Assembly (NCBI RefSeq): GCF_021088345.1
Contig: NZ_CP088156.1
Location: 806,001-870,000, forward strand
DNA length: 64,000 nt
DNA from: Bradyrhizobium ontarionense
GTDB lineage: Bacteria; Pseudomonadota; Alphaproteobacteria; Rhizobiales; Xanthobacteraceae
Direction of reading: 5' to 3'
Shown here: in pieces, positions 1 through 8,929 of the stretch
How the letters are laid out: each line of letters opens with the position of its first letter
Position numbering within the stretch: position 1 is the stretch's first letter
Position numbers and translations under genes: made by a program
The notes under the pieces: model-generated
Told to the model about the DNA's origin: nothing
Seen by the model: only the letters and a program-made list of their open reading frames with translations
The model's database searches: none

Positions 1-1
1 G

Positions 2-130
2 TCGGACGGTGGATGGATTCGCATTGGCCGTAAGGCGCTGCGTCACCCTGATCCCAAAATGGCGGATGAGGCTAGGCTGATCCTAAGCGCGCTGACACGC
101 ACGCACGCAAATCGAGCATCGCTCGCATAG
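2..130 (+). CDS. possible 3' end of a gene entering from the left
   Basis: An open frame runs from the window edge to a TAG at 128-130 and would encode the last 42 residues of a protein, ending in RTHANRASLA. No family is recognised. The only support is the uninterrupted frame and a good hairpin terminator about 60 bases downstream on the same strand. Only about 57% of its third positions are G or C, low for this genome, so it could be a chance frame. Confidence 0.3.
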   Translation, partial: SDGGWIRIGRKALRHPDPKMADEARLILSALTRTHANRASLA

Positions 131-188
131 GTTGACTCATATCAACACGTTGAAGCGCGCAAAATGGCATCCTGAGACATTCGGCAAG

Positions 189-212
189 AACGCCGTTTAG
201 GAACGGCGTTTT
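189..212 (+). terminator. Rho-independent terminator-like hairpin
   Basis: AACGCCGTT at 189-197 pairs perfectly with AACGGCGTT at 202-210 around a four-base loop, followed by TT. It would end transcription of whatever gene finishes near 130 and insulates the secreted-protein gene starting at 309. Confidence 0.55.
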
Positions 213-308
213 CTCGCCGTGCCGAGCATTTGCTCTTTCGAGTTGGGCATGACCCGACATCCCGCAGTACCCAGCAAATGATCTCAATTCGTCAGAGGAG
301 AATGGTCG

Positions 309-1052
309 ATGAATATGCCCTCCGGCATGCGATGCTTTCGCCCGTTCGACTCCTCTTTGATTGTACGCCGCCCATGGCGCCACACCGGGACGGTGCGTTG
401 GCTCATTTGCGCTGTTGCGCTGCTCTGGCTCGTTGGCAGCAACGCCATCGCAGCGGGGCCCGACTCCAAGCGTCCGTTTGTGGGCACCTGGCAGATTAAG
501 CTGACGCAAACCAGCGGCGACGTCGCTGAAGAGGGAATGGACGAGTTCATGCGACGGATAAATGGCCCGCTCATTCAATCATTCGGGATTACCTATCTGG
601 GTGAGACCTATTCCATCGAAGGGCTAGGGCAGATTAGTGACGTTCAGTTCAACGACACGGAATTGAGCTTTACGGCAAGCGACAACTCACCGTCCCCGGC
701 GACCACGGAGTACTACTTTCGCGTTGTGAATGTCAGCCAAATCAGCGGCGAATGGGTTGAGCACCACGCTTCGCTGAACTCGGTCAATGCGTATCGAAGT
801 GGAACGCTGCTGGGAATGCGCGTGGCGGCCAACAGGGAGCCAAGTGTCCCGGTCGTGCCCCATGCAGTTCCTCGCGCCCGCCCCGGCGACACGATCGGCG
901 CACCACGCGCGGAGAATTTGAACTGCTCTGCCGATTGTACCAGGAGCTGGATGAGTTGCGGGCGCGCATGTGGTTTTGGTCTCAGTGAAGGCCGACCGAG
1001 TTGTAATGCGGAGTGCCGGACGGAGTACAATCAGTGTAAATCGAGTTGCTAA
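309..1052 (+). CDS. secreted hypothetical protein with cysteine-rich tail
   Basis: This 247-residue protein belongs to no family I recognise. An N-terminal basic stretch (about residues 1-28) is followed by a hydrophobic segment (about 30-48) ending near SNAIAAG, which fits a Sec signal peptide. The body (50-170) looks like a beta-rich 'function as GTWQIKLTQ' domain. The last 45 residues hold eight cysteines in CxxxC and CxxxCG spacing, suggesting disulphides or metal binding outside the cytoplasm. The start is supported by GAGGAG at 295-300, eight bases upstream. An N-terminal extension before the hydrophobic core is unusually long, so a later start is possible. Confidence 0.78.
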   Translation: MNMPSGMRCFRPFDSSLIVRRPWRHTGTVRWLICAVALLWLVGSNAIAAGPDSKRPFVGTWQIKLTQTSGDVAEEGMDEFMRRINGPLIQSFGITYLGETYSIEGLGQISDVQFNDTELSFTASDNSPSPATTEYYFRVVNVSQISGEWVEHHASLNSVNAYRSGTLLGMRVAANREPSVPVVPHAVPRARPGDTIGAPRAENLNCSADCTRSWMSCGRACGFGLSEGRPSCNAECRTEYNQCKSSC

Positions 1053-1207
1053 TGGTGCTGCGCTTACTGGCTTCATGCTCAACAAAAGCGGATTCGTTCC
1101 TTCGAGCGTCCGTGCAGGCCAGTTCTTCCGACACGATCGCACGCGGCTGTCAGCCGGTTACCCGCAGATCGGATGGAGCCCTCGTAAGGCGTTTTTCGGT
1201 TGGGGCG

Positions 1208-1324
1208 CCAGCGCAGGCCGGCGACCGATATGTCCTCGTCGAGTGTTTCCCAATGCAGGCCGACCCGGCTGATCTCGACCTTGTCCCGGTCAGCGGGTGT
1301 GGTCGTCCGATATGCAGCGTCCCT
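1208..1324 (-). pseudogene. remnant of a DUF2442-family gene
   Basis: On the minus strand this stretch translates to a fragment containing TPADRDKVEISRVGLHWETL followed by DEDISVAGL. That resembles the conserved core of small DUF2442 proteins (known pattern: GLHW...LDEDISVxGLL). A stop codon lies three codons upstream of the similarity, so the N-terminal half is missing, and after GL the frame runs into unrelated sequence. It is therefore a decayed fragment. Its broken 5' edge coincides with a copy of the GACGCTGCAT motif that recurs nearby, which hints that an element inserted or excised here. Family assignment is from memory of the motif, not from a search. Confidence 0.5.
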
Positions 1325-1520
1325 TCAGGAGCTGGCATATACGCAGGATCAGTTAAACGCAGCGTCACGTAATTCCGGCGACCGCTCGGCCAGTTTCCGC
1401 TAGGGCCGGCGGGCGAGGAGGCTGCTCGAGTGGAGCGACATTTAGCTAATAAAATGCAGCGTCCCCGTAATTCCGTCCATTCGCACTAGCTAATAACATG
1501 CAGCGTCACTGTAATTCCGT
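1312..1520. repeat. repeated IS-end-like motif
   Basis: Four dispersed copies of (A)TGCAGCGTC occur at about 1312-1321, 1359-1378, 1443-1476 and 1487-1520. The last three continue into GTAATTCCG, and the last two share a longer unit beginning TAGCTAATAA. Repeated subterminal motifs of this kind occur at the ends of some insertion sequences, but no transposase is present, so a relic is the likeliest reading. The rest of 1053-1674 holds no gene beyond the DUF2442 fragment. Confidence 0.5.
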
Positions 1521-1674
1521 AATTCCCGGATGACGCTTCCGCCTTCGCTCGTTGAGCTGCGGTGGACAAGCCGCTCATCCGCCTCAGGGGCTACAGGCTG
1601 TTTCGCATTTTGGACAAACTCACGCCTTGGTGGTCGTCGATGAATCAACCTGAGGTAAATGCGAAGGAAAACGG

Positions 1675-1983
1675 ATGCGTGAAGTCCAGCCTCCCAGGGT
1701 GGCGATGATGACCATACGTCGACTGCTCGCCAGCGTCCTCAGCCTGACGATGGTGGCTATGGCAGCAGTTCCTGCCGAGGCCGCCAAGTCCAGCAAGCAG
1801 GACAAGATCAAAGCTGCCCAGGCGGGCAAAGCCAAGGCAGCTGCACGGAAGCAAGTCACCGGCCGCGACCATCAGGGAAATCACGACAGTCTGACAAAGC
1901 CGAACAAGTCCGGGGCCAAGGGCGACAAGCACGCCAAGGGCATCAAGCAGGCCGGCGCAGCCGGGAAGAAGAAGAAAAAATAG
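1675..1983 (+). CDS. small secreted lysine/alanine-rich protein
   Basis: This 102-residue protein is not recognised. Residues 11-36 (MMTIRRLLASVLSLTMVAMA...) form a typical signal peptide ending AEA. The mature part is highly basic and low in complexity, dominated by Lys, Ala and Gly, and ends in a run of lysines, so it may bind nucleic acid, polyphosphate or the cell surface. GAAGGA at 1663-1668 sits six bases before the chosen ATG. An in-frame ATG pair at 1705/1708 would give a tidier signal peptide and is a reasonable alternative start. Confidence 0.65.
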   Translation: MREVQPPRVAMMTIRRLLASVLSLTMVAMAAVPAEAAKSSKQDKIKAAQAGKAKAAARKQVTGRDHQGNHDSLTKPNKSGAKGDKHAKGIKQAGAAGKKKKK

Positions 1984-2067
1984 GGCACCAGTCGGCGTTC
2001 GACGCCGAGCGTGTCGGTTGCCGGCCCCGGGAATCGCGCTGGCGGCAGCGTCACCATAGTTCCAGCA

Positions 2068-2151
2068 GTAGCCCGGATGAGCGAAGCGATATCCGGGTCC
2101 TGCCGCACCGTCTGTGATGAACCCGGATGTCGCTGCGCTCATCCGGGCTAC
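2068..2151. repeat. palindromic intergenic repeat, copy 1
   Basis: An 84-base element begins GTAGCCCGGATGAGCG and ends with its exact reverse complement, with a second inverted pair (ATCCGGGT / ACCCGGAT) inside. It would fold into a long branched hairpin. A second copy in the same orientation lies at 2546-2631. Such REP-like elements are abundant in Bradyrhizobium and relatives. It ends six bases from the stop codon of the next gene. Confidence 0.85.
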
Positions 2152-2156
2152 GGCAC

Positions 2157-2537
2157 TCAAATCGGGTAGTCCGTTTTCCAGTGCGGTTCTAGCTGCTCGA
2201 TCTCTACGCCAAGCCGCTTCAGAGCTTTGACGAGATCCTCGTCTCCAAACGTGAAATAGCTGGTGGAATTCTGAAGGTCCCGTTCCGAGAGCCAAACATC
2301 CTGTTCGACAAGCCCGCGATCGACCTCGAAGTGGCGAATATGACAGGTCAGCACGTTGGGGAGCGGGATCGGTTGTCGGTGGTTCTCGAGAAAGCGCCGG
2401 CTATGGTCCGATGCCATGTCGAGAGGATACACGCCGATCCAGGCAAGCCGGTCGGGCGACTTGGACGGAACAGAGGCCGCGAGCGGCTTCCCACGACGCA
2501 ATTGATTGAGGACCGCGTAGCTCATAGTGGTGAGCAT
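2157..2537 (-). CDS. hypothetical protein between two repeats
   Basis: This 126-residue protein has no family I recognise. It is soluble, with no signal peptide or membrane segment, contains a HIRHFEVDRGLVEQDVWLSE stretch and ends in an acidic, leucine-rich helix. The whole ORF lies in the 394 bases between two direct copies of the same palindromic repeat. No good Shine-Dalgarno precedes the ATG at 2537 or the in-frame ATG at 2525, so expression is doubtful, and the upstream repeat may have displaced its original 5' region. Confidence 0.5.
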   Translation of the reverse strand: MLTTMSYAVLNQLRRGKPLAASVPSKSPDRLAWIGVYPLDMASDHSRRFLENHRQPIPLPNVLTCHIRHFEVDRGLVEQDVWLSERDLQNSTSYFTFGDEDLVKALKRLGVEIEQLEPHWKTDYPI

Positions 2538-2545
2538 AGTAGCGC

Positions 2546-2631
2546 GTAGCCTGGATGAGCGATAGGAAGACTCGGATTCTCCCGCACCGCCTGTGATGAA
2601 CCCGGATGTCGCTTTCGCTCATCCGGGCTAC
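2546..2631. repeat. palindromic intergenic repeat, copy 2
   Basis: This second copy of the element at 2068-2151 is in the same orientation and shares the inner CTGTGATGAACCCGGATGTC. Its left arm has diverged (GTAGCCTGGATGAGCG) while its right arm is intact. The right end overlaps the stop codon of the metallophosphoesterase gene at 2628-2630, so the repeat now supplies that gene's stop. Confidence 0.85.
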
Positions 2632-3396
2632 GCGACCTCCACCACCAGCGCCGGATCGAACGCCGGGTTCTCCCGGCCATAGCCGTGCGGGTTGCAGATA
2701 ACGCGGGTCGATCCGATCCGATAGTCCGAGGGCGTGTGGATGTGGCCGTGGACCCACAGCGCCGGTTGGGTCGCCAGGATCAGCTCGGTGAGATCCGAGG
2801 CGAAGGCGGCGGTGACGCGGTCGTTGCGATAGTTGTTGGCGACCAAGCCCCAGCCGGGGGGCGTGGTGCGTGACCATGACGGTCGGTCCGTCGAACGGGG
2901 TCTCCAGCAGGTCCGTCAGATACGACCGCGAGGCACTGAACAGGCCGAGCTCCTCCTGCGGCGTGAACCGCTGCCACGGCTCGTCCTGCCAGGTGATGCA
3001 GCGATGGTCGTGCATGGCGTCCAGGCAGGCGGCCATCGCCTCCGTCTCGCTGCCGGGGCCGAAGATCGCATAGTCGGTCCACAGCGTGGCGCCCGCAAAG
3101 CGGACGCCTGACGTCACGACTGCGTCGTTCTCCAACAGATGCACGCCGAACCGCGCCGCCTCGGCCCGCGCCAGCTTGAGCTCCTCGGGAAAGGTGCGGT
3201 GATAATATTCATGGTTGCCCATGACCATCACGATCGGCACCGACTCCGGCACGATCTCGCGCAGCCGCGCGAATCCGTTGACCGCCCCCTCGCAGACATC
3301 GCCGGCCACGACGACCGCATCGACCCCGGGGAGGTCAGCGATCGGCTTGATGTCGGCTACGTCGGCGTGAAGATCGGAGAAGATGTGGAGGTCCAT
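2628..3396 (-). pseudogene. calcineurin-like metallophosphoesterase, frameshifted
   Basis: The N-terminal part has the metallophosphatase signatures in order: SDLHAD (near residue 7), VAGDVCEG (about 32), GNHEYYH (about 60) and VTHHAP (about 175). Immediately after THHAP the frame breaks. The remaining conserved part, VANNYRNDRVTAAF through GHIHTPSDYRIG to the stop at 2628-2630, lies in another frame. Deleting one base from the run of six G at 2856-2861 joins both halves as THHAPGWGLVANNYRND and gives a protein of normal length (about 255 residues). Either the gene carries a homopolymer indel or the base call is wrong. The protein would be a cytoplasmic binuclear-metal phosphoesterase of unknown substrate. 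Without repair, translation would run on to about 2401. Confidence 0.82.
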
Positions 3397-3429
3397 GGGG
3401 GTGAGCGGCCAGCCGCGTGCTCGTATCCC

Positions 3430-3505
3430 TAGGGCGCGTGAGCGAAGCGTAACGCGCTGATCCGGTCAATCGGCGGATTACGCTCCGCTAATCCGCCTTA
3501 CGCTT
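3430..3505. repeat. palindromic repeat at edge of the TIR cassette
   Basis: GGCGGATTA at 3472-3480 and TAATCCGCC at 3489-3497 form a hairpin arm, preceded by a related GCGTGAGCGAAGCGTAACGC palindrome from 3435. It differs in sequence from the element at 2068 and 2546. It lies between the metallophosphoesterase and the lower-GC two-gene cassette and may mark its boundary. Confidence 0.65.
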
Positions 3506-3506
3506 G

Positions 3507-4037
3507 CTATGATTGCGTGCTATTCGAACGCGCATCAAATGCTGCAAGTACTTTGTCACATAGCTTGTTTGGATCTCGGATCCAGAGCTCCCAGGTGAGA
3601 AAAGTCCACATTTGCGAAAGTGGCTCACCATTATAAACAGTCCCATCACGAATGTTTATTAGCTTATAAACGTCATAAAAATTCTCGCCCGGGACTGCGC
3701 GAATGAAGAGATCCTCGCCGATACATACGATTACGCCAGGGGTGTACCAATAGTCCCTGCCAGTGGGATCCAATTTATCCGGCTCATGTTTCAGCTCAAA
3801 CCGAACCGGCGAAGTAAACTGGAGAACAGATGGCTCATCGCGCCGGTTCTCTTCAAAGATCGCCGGAGGCTTGCCGGGAAAATTCGGAGTGATCCAGACG
3901 AAAGATCGAGCATTGTTTACAATCTGATCCGTGACTAATGCGAGCTTAGGACCTTTATGCCGTGGAACTAGCACGACCGATCCTGGGGATGCATTTCTGA
4001 GCGAAGTTGTTGCAAAAATCGGAAAGAAATCAGCCAT
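3507..4037 (-). CDS. hypothetical protein downstream of TIR gene
   Basis: This 176-residue protein is not recognised. It has no signal peptide or membrane span and looks like a compact alpha/beta protein, rich in aromatic residues (YWYTPG, QMWTFLTWELWIRD). It follows the TIR-domain gene on the same strand after a 56-base gap, and both genes are clearly poorer in GC than the genes around them. The pairing suggests co-expression and perhaps a joint role, such as regulator, target sensor or immunity partner of the TIR protein, but nothing in the sequence proves this. Confidence 0.65.
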   Translation of the reverse strand: MADFFPIFATTSLRNASPGSVVLVPRHKGPKLALVTDQIVNNARSFVWITPNFPGKPPAIFEENRRDEPSVLQFTSPVRFELKHEPDKLDPTGRDYWYTPGVIVCIGEDLFIRAVPGENFYDVYKLINIRDGTVYNGEPLSQMWTFLTWELWIRDPNKLCDKVLAAFDARSNSTQS

Positions 4038-4093
4038 GGGCTTGTCTCGCTCGCGTCTTAGATCGGATCAGTCCACGCTGATAGCGGACATCT

Positions 4094-5041
4094 TTACTCA
4101 TGGTCTATGCCCGCATTAGAAGTGAATTTTCGCCACAGCGCGTCCGCGACCTCTTCGGCGGTTGCTGCTTTGTCGCCTTGGGCTTGGCCGCGTGAGAAGT
4201 CGTCTAATCTGAGATAAAGTTCATAGTCATCTGCATCTATGTGGACAAATCCATTTGCTGTACCTGGTGCCGCTCGTCTTGAAAATGAAAACGCAATGTT
4301 GCTCGCGAAAAGCTCGGTATCGGCGCGTAGCGTGATGTTTGCTTCGCGGTTATTTGCCTTGTTTAAGGCGGTGCAGGTAAATGCAAGTTCGTTTATTTTT
4401 TCGAATCGCGCCCGTATCAGTTCACTGACTTGGTTGAGCTCATCGACTGAGGCGTGGAAAAATTGTTGAATCTTTGCAAATGATTCTCTGCGAAAATCAT
4501 CCCGGTCGATAGAATCGAACTTCTTTTTTATGCGATAGGTTCGTGTCTCGGCTCGTGCGCGTTCACCTTGGATCTTCGGCAGCGGCTCCTCTGATTTCGA
4601 TGTTTGTTGTTCGGCAGTTATTCGACGGAGTTCTGTGACTACATCGAGATAGGCAACGTTTTCATTCGTCCATGTCGAAATAGCTCTCCCGTCTTTGGGG
4701 ATCGCTTTCAGTTTCCCGAGGGGAGTCGAGCGCCAATCGCAAGGTTCAAGGATAACAGGGACCACGCGCATCGTGCCATCAGCGTGGCGCTCAAGCGCAG
4801 ATTTCATCTCCTGCTCATAGCAATATCTGGATGCGAGGAAGTCGGGGCTCACGAGAGCTAGAAAGAGATCGCTTTTGGCAAAACTAGAAGCAATCTCGTG
4901 GTCGATCTCCCCACCAGCTAAAATTTCCCTATCGTACCACGTCGAAATAGTCCCTTCTCGGGTCATCGTCGCCAGATGTGTATGGAGACGCTCTAGCGCT
5001 CTCTCATCACGGTGTGAGTATGAAATAAACGCCTTTGCCAT
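4094..5041 (-). CDS. TIR-domain protein, putative NAD+-cleaving effector
   Basis: The first about 140 of 315 residues are a TIR_2-type domain. AKAFISYSHRDE opens the first strand, WYDREILAG is the BB-loop region, LVSPDFLASRYCYEQEM carries the putative catalytic glutamate (Glu78), and PVILEPCDW...AIPKDG follows. Many bacterial TIR domains with this glutamate hydrolyse or cyclise NAD+ in anti-phage or toxin systems (established for the family). Residues about 165-315 form a second domain I cannot name, with RRESFAKIQQFFHASVDEL and NGFVHIDADDYELYLRL, probably the sensing part. There is no signal peptide. Lower GC than the flanking genes suggests recent acquisition. A defence role is inference. 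Confidence 0.88.
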   Translation of the reverse strand: MAKAFISYSHRDERALERLHTHLATMTREGTISTWYDREILAGGEIDHEIASSFAKSDLFLALVSPDFLASRYCYEQEMKSALERHADGTMRVVPVILEPCDWRSTPLGKLKAIPKDGRAISTWTNENVAYLDVVTELRRITAEQQTSKSEEPLPKIQGERARAETRTYRIKKKFDSIDRDDFRRESFAKIQQFFHASVDELNQVSELIRARFEKINELAFTCTALNKANNREANITLRADTELFASNIAFSFSRRAAPGTANGFVHIDADDYELYLRLDDFSRGQAQGDKAATAEEVADALWRKFTSNAGIDHE

Positions 5042-5117
5042 CGTCGGTCCAGTCGGTACGAAGCTGGTGGGTGAGAACGTTTGTACTCTAAAAGAGCACG
5101 ATTTGTTCCTTTGCGTC

Positions 5118-5144
5118 GAGGGCGGCGAGTTTGTCGCCGCCCTC
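5118..5144 (-). terminator. hairpin terminator after nrdJ
   Basis: GAGGGCGGCGA at 5118-5128 pairs perfectly with TCGCCGCCCTC at 5134-5144 around a five-base loop, 18 bases beyond the nrdJ stop. No long U tract follows in the nrdJ direction. It also separates nrdJ from the TIR cassette. Confidence 0.65.
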
Positions 5145-5161
5145 TACCTCTAGTTAATCGA

Positions 5162-8100
5162 TCAGCTGCACCCTGTCGTGCTTCCGCACGTGTCACACTT
5201 CATACACGTCCCATTCCGCACCAGCGTGAAGTTGCCGCACTCCGAGCACATCTCGCCTTCGTAGCCCTTGGCCTTGGCTTCGGCGCGGCGTTCGGCCTTG
5301 GAGGCGACTTGCGTCGCCGCGGTGCCGGCCTTGCTCCATTGCAGCGCTTCGAGCTTCTCGGTTGGCGAGAGGTCGTGCTGCGGCTCCTGCTTCAGGGCGG
5401 TGGCGCCTTCGAAGGAATCTCCTGATCGGGAGGAGGAGAGGGCGGAGACCCCACCCCGATCGCTCGCGCCGCTTCCGACCGTCCCGGTCGAAGAGGAGCC
5501 GGCCTGGGAGCCGCCGCGCATGACGACGAGGTTGTCGGTGCGGGAACGGGTCAGGCCGCGGGACAGGTACTTGCTGGCCTGGTTCTGCTGGGGCTCGCCG
5601 GTCATCTTGCCCTCGTCGACGCCGCGGCCGAGCGCGTCGAAATTGCTCTCGGAGGGATCGACATGGGCGAGGTCGAAGCGCGACATGTAGCTGACCGCGA
5701 GCTCGCGGAACACGTAGTCCAGGATCGAGGTGGCGTACTTGATGCTGTCGTTGCCCTGCACGGGGCCCGCCGGCTCGAAGCGGGTGAAGGTGAAGGCGTC
5801 GACATATTCGTCCAACGGCACGCCGTACTGGAGACCCAGCGACACCGCGATGGCGAAGTTGTTGATGAAGGAGCGCAGTGCTGCGCCCTCCTTGTGCATG
5901 TCGATGAAGATCTCGCCGAGACGGCCGTCATCATACTCGCCGGTGCGCAGGTACACCTTGTGGCCGCCGACGACCGCCTTCTGGGTGTAGCCCTTGCGGC
6001 GATCCGGCATCTTCTCGCGCTCGCGCATCACGACGATGCGCTCGACCAGCTTCTCGACGATCTTCTCCGAGACCTGCGTGGCGCGTGCGGCCATCGGCTT
6101 CTCGTAGAAGGACTCGACCGCATCGTCCTCGTCCTCATCATCGCTGATGAGCTGCGAGTTGAGCGGCTGCGACAGTTTCGAGCCGTCGCGGTAGAGCGCG
6201 TTGGCCTTCAGTGCGAGCTTCCAGGACAACAGATACGCCGCCTTGCAGTCCTCGACCGTGGCGTCGTTCGGCATGTTGATGGTCTTGGAGATCGCGCCCG
6301 AGATGAACGGCTGCGCCGCCGCCATCATGCGGATGTGGCTCTCGACCGAGAGATAGCGCTTGCCGACCTTGCCGCAGGGATTGGCGCAGTCGAACACCGC
6401 GTAATGCTCGGCCTTCAGATGCGGGGCGCCCTCGACCGTCATCGCGCCGCAGATGTGCACGTTGGCGGCCTCGATCTCGCGCTTGCTGAAGCCGATGGCG
6501 GCCAGCAGGTCGAAGCCCGGGGCGGCGATCGCCTCAGTCGAGACGCCGAGCTGCTTCACGATGAAGTCTTCGCCCAAGGTCCACTTGTTGAACACGAACT
6601 TGATGTCGAAGGCGGTCGGCAGCGCCTTCTCGACCTTGGCAATGGCTTCATCGGTGAAGCCCTTGGCCTTCAGGGTCGAGACGTTGACGCCGGGGGCGTT
6701 CGACAGCGAGCCGTGGCCGACCGCATAGGCCTCGATCTCGGCGATCTCGCTCTCGCGATAGCCGAGCACGCGGAGTGCTGCGGGAACGGCGCGGTTGATG
6801 ATCTTGAAGTAGCCGCCGCCGGCCAGCTTCTTGAACTTCACCAGCGCGAAATCAGGCTCGATGCCGGTGGTGTCGCAATCCATCACGAGACCGATGGTGC
6901 CGGTCGGGGCGACCACGGTGACCTGGGCGTTGCGATAGCCGTTGGTCTCGCCGAGCGCGAGCGCGTCGTCCCAGGCCTGGATGGCGTGGCTGACGAGCGA
7001 GACCTGCGGGCAGTGCGCGTGGTCGAGCGGCACCGGGTTGACCGAGAGCGCCTCGTAGCCGGTCGCCTGGCCATGGGCGGCGCGGCGATGGTTGCGGATG
7101 ACGCGCAGCATGTGCAGGGCGTTCTTCTTGTAGCCCGGGAAGGTGCCGAGCTCGCCGGCCATCTCGGCGGAGGTCTTGTAGGCGATGCCGGTCATGATGG
7201 CGCTGAGCGCGCCGCACAGCGCGCGGCCTTCCTTGCTGTCATAGGGCAGGCCCATGGTCATCAGGAGGCCGCCGATATTGGCGTAGCCCAGGCCGAGCGT
7301 GCGGAACTCATAAGACAGCTCGGCGATCGCCTTGGACGGGAACTGCGCCATCAGCACGGAGATCTCGAGCACGACCGTCCAGAGCCGGCAGAGATGCTCA
7401 TAGGCTACGACGTCGAACTGCTTGGCCTTGATGTCGTAGAACGTCAGCAGGTTGGCGGAGGCGAGGTTGCACGCCGTGTCGTCCAGGAACATGTATTCCG
7501 AGCACGGATTGGAGGCGCGGATGTCACCGGACGCCTTGCAGGTGTGCCAGTCGTTCATCGTCGAGTTGAAGTGCAGGCCGGGATCGGCGCTAGCCCAGGC
7601 GGCGTGGCCGATCTTCTCCCAGAGGTCGCGTGCCTTGAGCGTCTTGACGATCTTCTTGTTGGTGCGGCCGACGAGATTCCAATCCCCGTCCGTTTCAACC
7701 GCGCGCAAAAAGTCGTCCTTCAGCGACACCGAGTTGTTGGAGTTCTGGCCGGAGACGGTGAGATAGGCTTCCGAATCCCAGTCGGTGTCGTAGATCGGGA
7801 AGTCGATGTCCTTGTAGCCCTGCTTGGCGAACTGGATCACCCGCTTGATGTAGTTGTCGGGCACCAGCGAACGGCGCGCGAGCTTGATCTCGCGGCGCAG
7901 CGCCGGGTTCTTCTCGGGATCGAAGCAGTCGTCGCCGGAGCCCTCGCAATTGACGCAGGCCTTCATCACGGCCTTCAGGTGCTTCTGGTTGATCTTGGAG
8001 CCGGTGACGAGGGCGGCGACCTTCTGCTCCTCCTTCACCTTCCAGTCGATATAGGCCTCGATGTCCGGATGGTCGGCGTCGACCACGACCATCTTGGCGG

Positions 8101-8929
8101 CGCGGCGCGTGGTGCCGCCCGACTTGATCGCGCCCGCGGCGCGGTCGCCGATCTTGAGGAAGCTCATCAGGCCGGACGAGCGGCCGCCGCCCGACAGCTT
8201 CTCGCCTTCGCCGCGCAGGCGGGAGAAGTTGGAGCCGGTGCCGGAGCCGTATTTGAACAGGCGCGCCTCGCGCACCCACAGGTCCATGATGCCGCCGTCA
8301 TTGACCAAATCGTCCTCGACGCCCTGGATGAAGCAGGCATGCGGCTGCGGATGCTCGTAGGAGGATTTCGACTTGGTCAGCTTGCCGGTCTTGTAGTCGA
8401 CGTAATAGTGGCCCTGGCCCGGGCCGTCGATGCCGTAGGCCCAGTGCAGACCGGTGTTGAACCATTGCGGCGAGTTCGGCGCGACCATCTGCTTGGCGAG
8501 CATGAAGCGCAGCTCGTCATAGAACGCCTGCGCGTCCTCCTCGGAGGAGAAGTAGCTGCCCTTCCAGCCCCAATAGGTCCAGCAGCCGGCGAGGCGGTCG
8601 AACACCTGCTTGGCGGAGCGCTCGCTGCCGTAGCGCTCGCTCTCGGGCAGCGCGGCGAGCGCGTCGGTGTCGGGCACCGAGCGCCACAGCCAGGACGGCA
8701 CGCTCTCTTCCTCGACCTTCTTCAGGCGTGCGGCGACGCCGGCCTTCCGGAAATACTTCTGCGCCAGCACGTCGGAGGCGACCTGCGACCAGACCTGGGG
8801 GATCTCGACATTCTCGAGCCGGAACACCACCGAGCCATCCGGATTCTTGATCTCGGACGTGGTGAGGCGGAAGTCGATCCCTGCATAGGGAGACTGTCCT
8901 TCGGTGGTGTTGCGCCGTTCAATCCGCAT
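5162..8929 (-). CDS. nrdJ: vitamin B12-dependent ribonucleoside-diphosphate reductase
   Basis: This 1255-residue class II ribonucleotide reductase converts ribonucleotides to deoxyribonucleotides using adenosylcobalamin. Because it does not depend on oxygen, it suits both aerobic and microaerobic life. Visible features are [20 protein letters not shown] near residue 155, [12 protein letters not shown] near 275, [20 protein letters not shown] in the active-site region, and a C-terminal tail with paired cysteines (CSECGNF...[14 protein letters not shown]) that re-reduces the active site or binds metal. A linker rich in Ser and Gly (about 1150-1200) precedes the tail. Length and order match the long alphaproteobacterial NrdJ type. 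No partner subunit is expected or present. The gene has a long leader with NrdR-like boxes. Confidence 0.97.
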   Translation of the reverse strand: MRIERRNTTEGQSPYAGIDFRLTTSEIKNPDGSVVFRLENVEIPQVWSQVASDVLAQKYFRKAGVAARLKKVEEESVPSWLWRSVPDTDALAALPESERYGSERSAKQVFDRLAGCWTYWGWKGSYFSSEEDAQAFYDELRFMLAKQMVAPNSPQWFNTGLHWAYGIDGPGQGHYYVDYKTGKLTKSKSSYEHPQPHACFIQGVEDDLVNDGGIMDLWVREARLFKYGSGTGSNFSRLRGEGEKLSGGGRSSGLMSFLKIGDRAAGAIKSGGTTRRAAKMVVVDADHPDIEAYIDWKVKEEQKVAALVTGSKINQKHLKAVMKACVNCEGSGDDCFDPEKNPALRREIKLARRSLVPDNYIKRVIQFAKQGYKDIDFPIYDTDWDSEAYLTVSGQNSNNSVSLKDDFLRAVETDGDWNLVGRTNKKIVKTLKARDLWEKIGHAAWASADPGLHFNSTMNDWHTCKASGDIRASNPCSEYMFLDDTACNLASANLLTFYDIKAKQFDVVAYEHLCRLWTVVLEISVLMAQFPSKAIAELSYEFRTLGLGYANIGGLLMTMGLPYDSKEGRALCGALSAIMTGIAYKTSAEMAGELGTFPGYKKNALHMLRVIRNHRRAAHGQATGYEALSVNPVPLDHAHCPQVSLVSHAIQAWDDALALGETNGYRNAQVTVVAPTGTIGLVMDCDTTGIEPDFALVKFKKLAGGGYFKIINRAVPAALRVLGYRESEIAEIEAYAVGHGSLSNAPGVNVSTLKAKGFTDEAIAKVEKALPTAFDIKFVFNKWTLGEDFIVKQLGVSTEAIAAPGFDLLAAIGFSKREIEAANVHICGAMTVEGAPHLKAEHYAVFDCANPCGKVGKRYLSVESHIRMMAAAQPFISGAISKTINMPNDATVEDCKAAYLLSWKLALKANALYRDGSKLSQPLNSQLISDDEDEDDAVESFYEKPMAARATQVSEKIVEKLVERIVVMREREKMPDRRKGYTQKAVVGGHKVYLRTGEYDDGRLGEIFIDMHKEGAALRSFINNFAIAVSLGLQYGVPLDEYVDAFTFTRFEPAGPVQGNDSIKYATSILDYVFRELAVSYMSRFDLAHVDPSESNFDALGRGVDEGKMTGEPQQNQASKYLSRGLTRSRTDNLVVMRGGSQAGSSSTGTVGSGASDRGGVSALSSSRSGDSFEGATALKQEPQHDLSPTEKLEALQWSKAGTAATQVASKAERRAEAKAKGYEGEMCSECGNFTLVRNGTCMKCDTCGSTTGCS

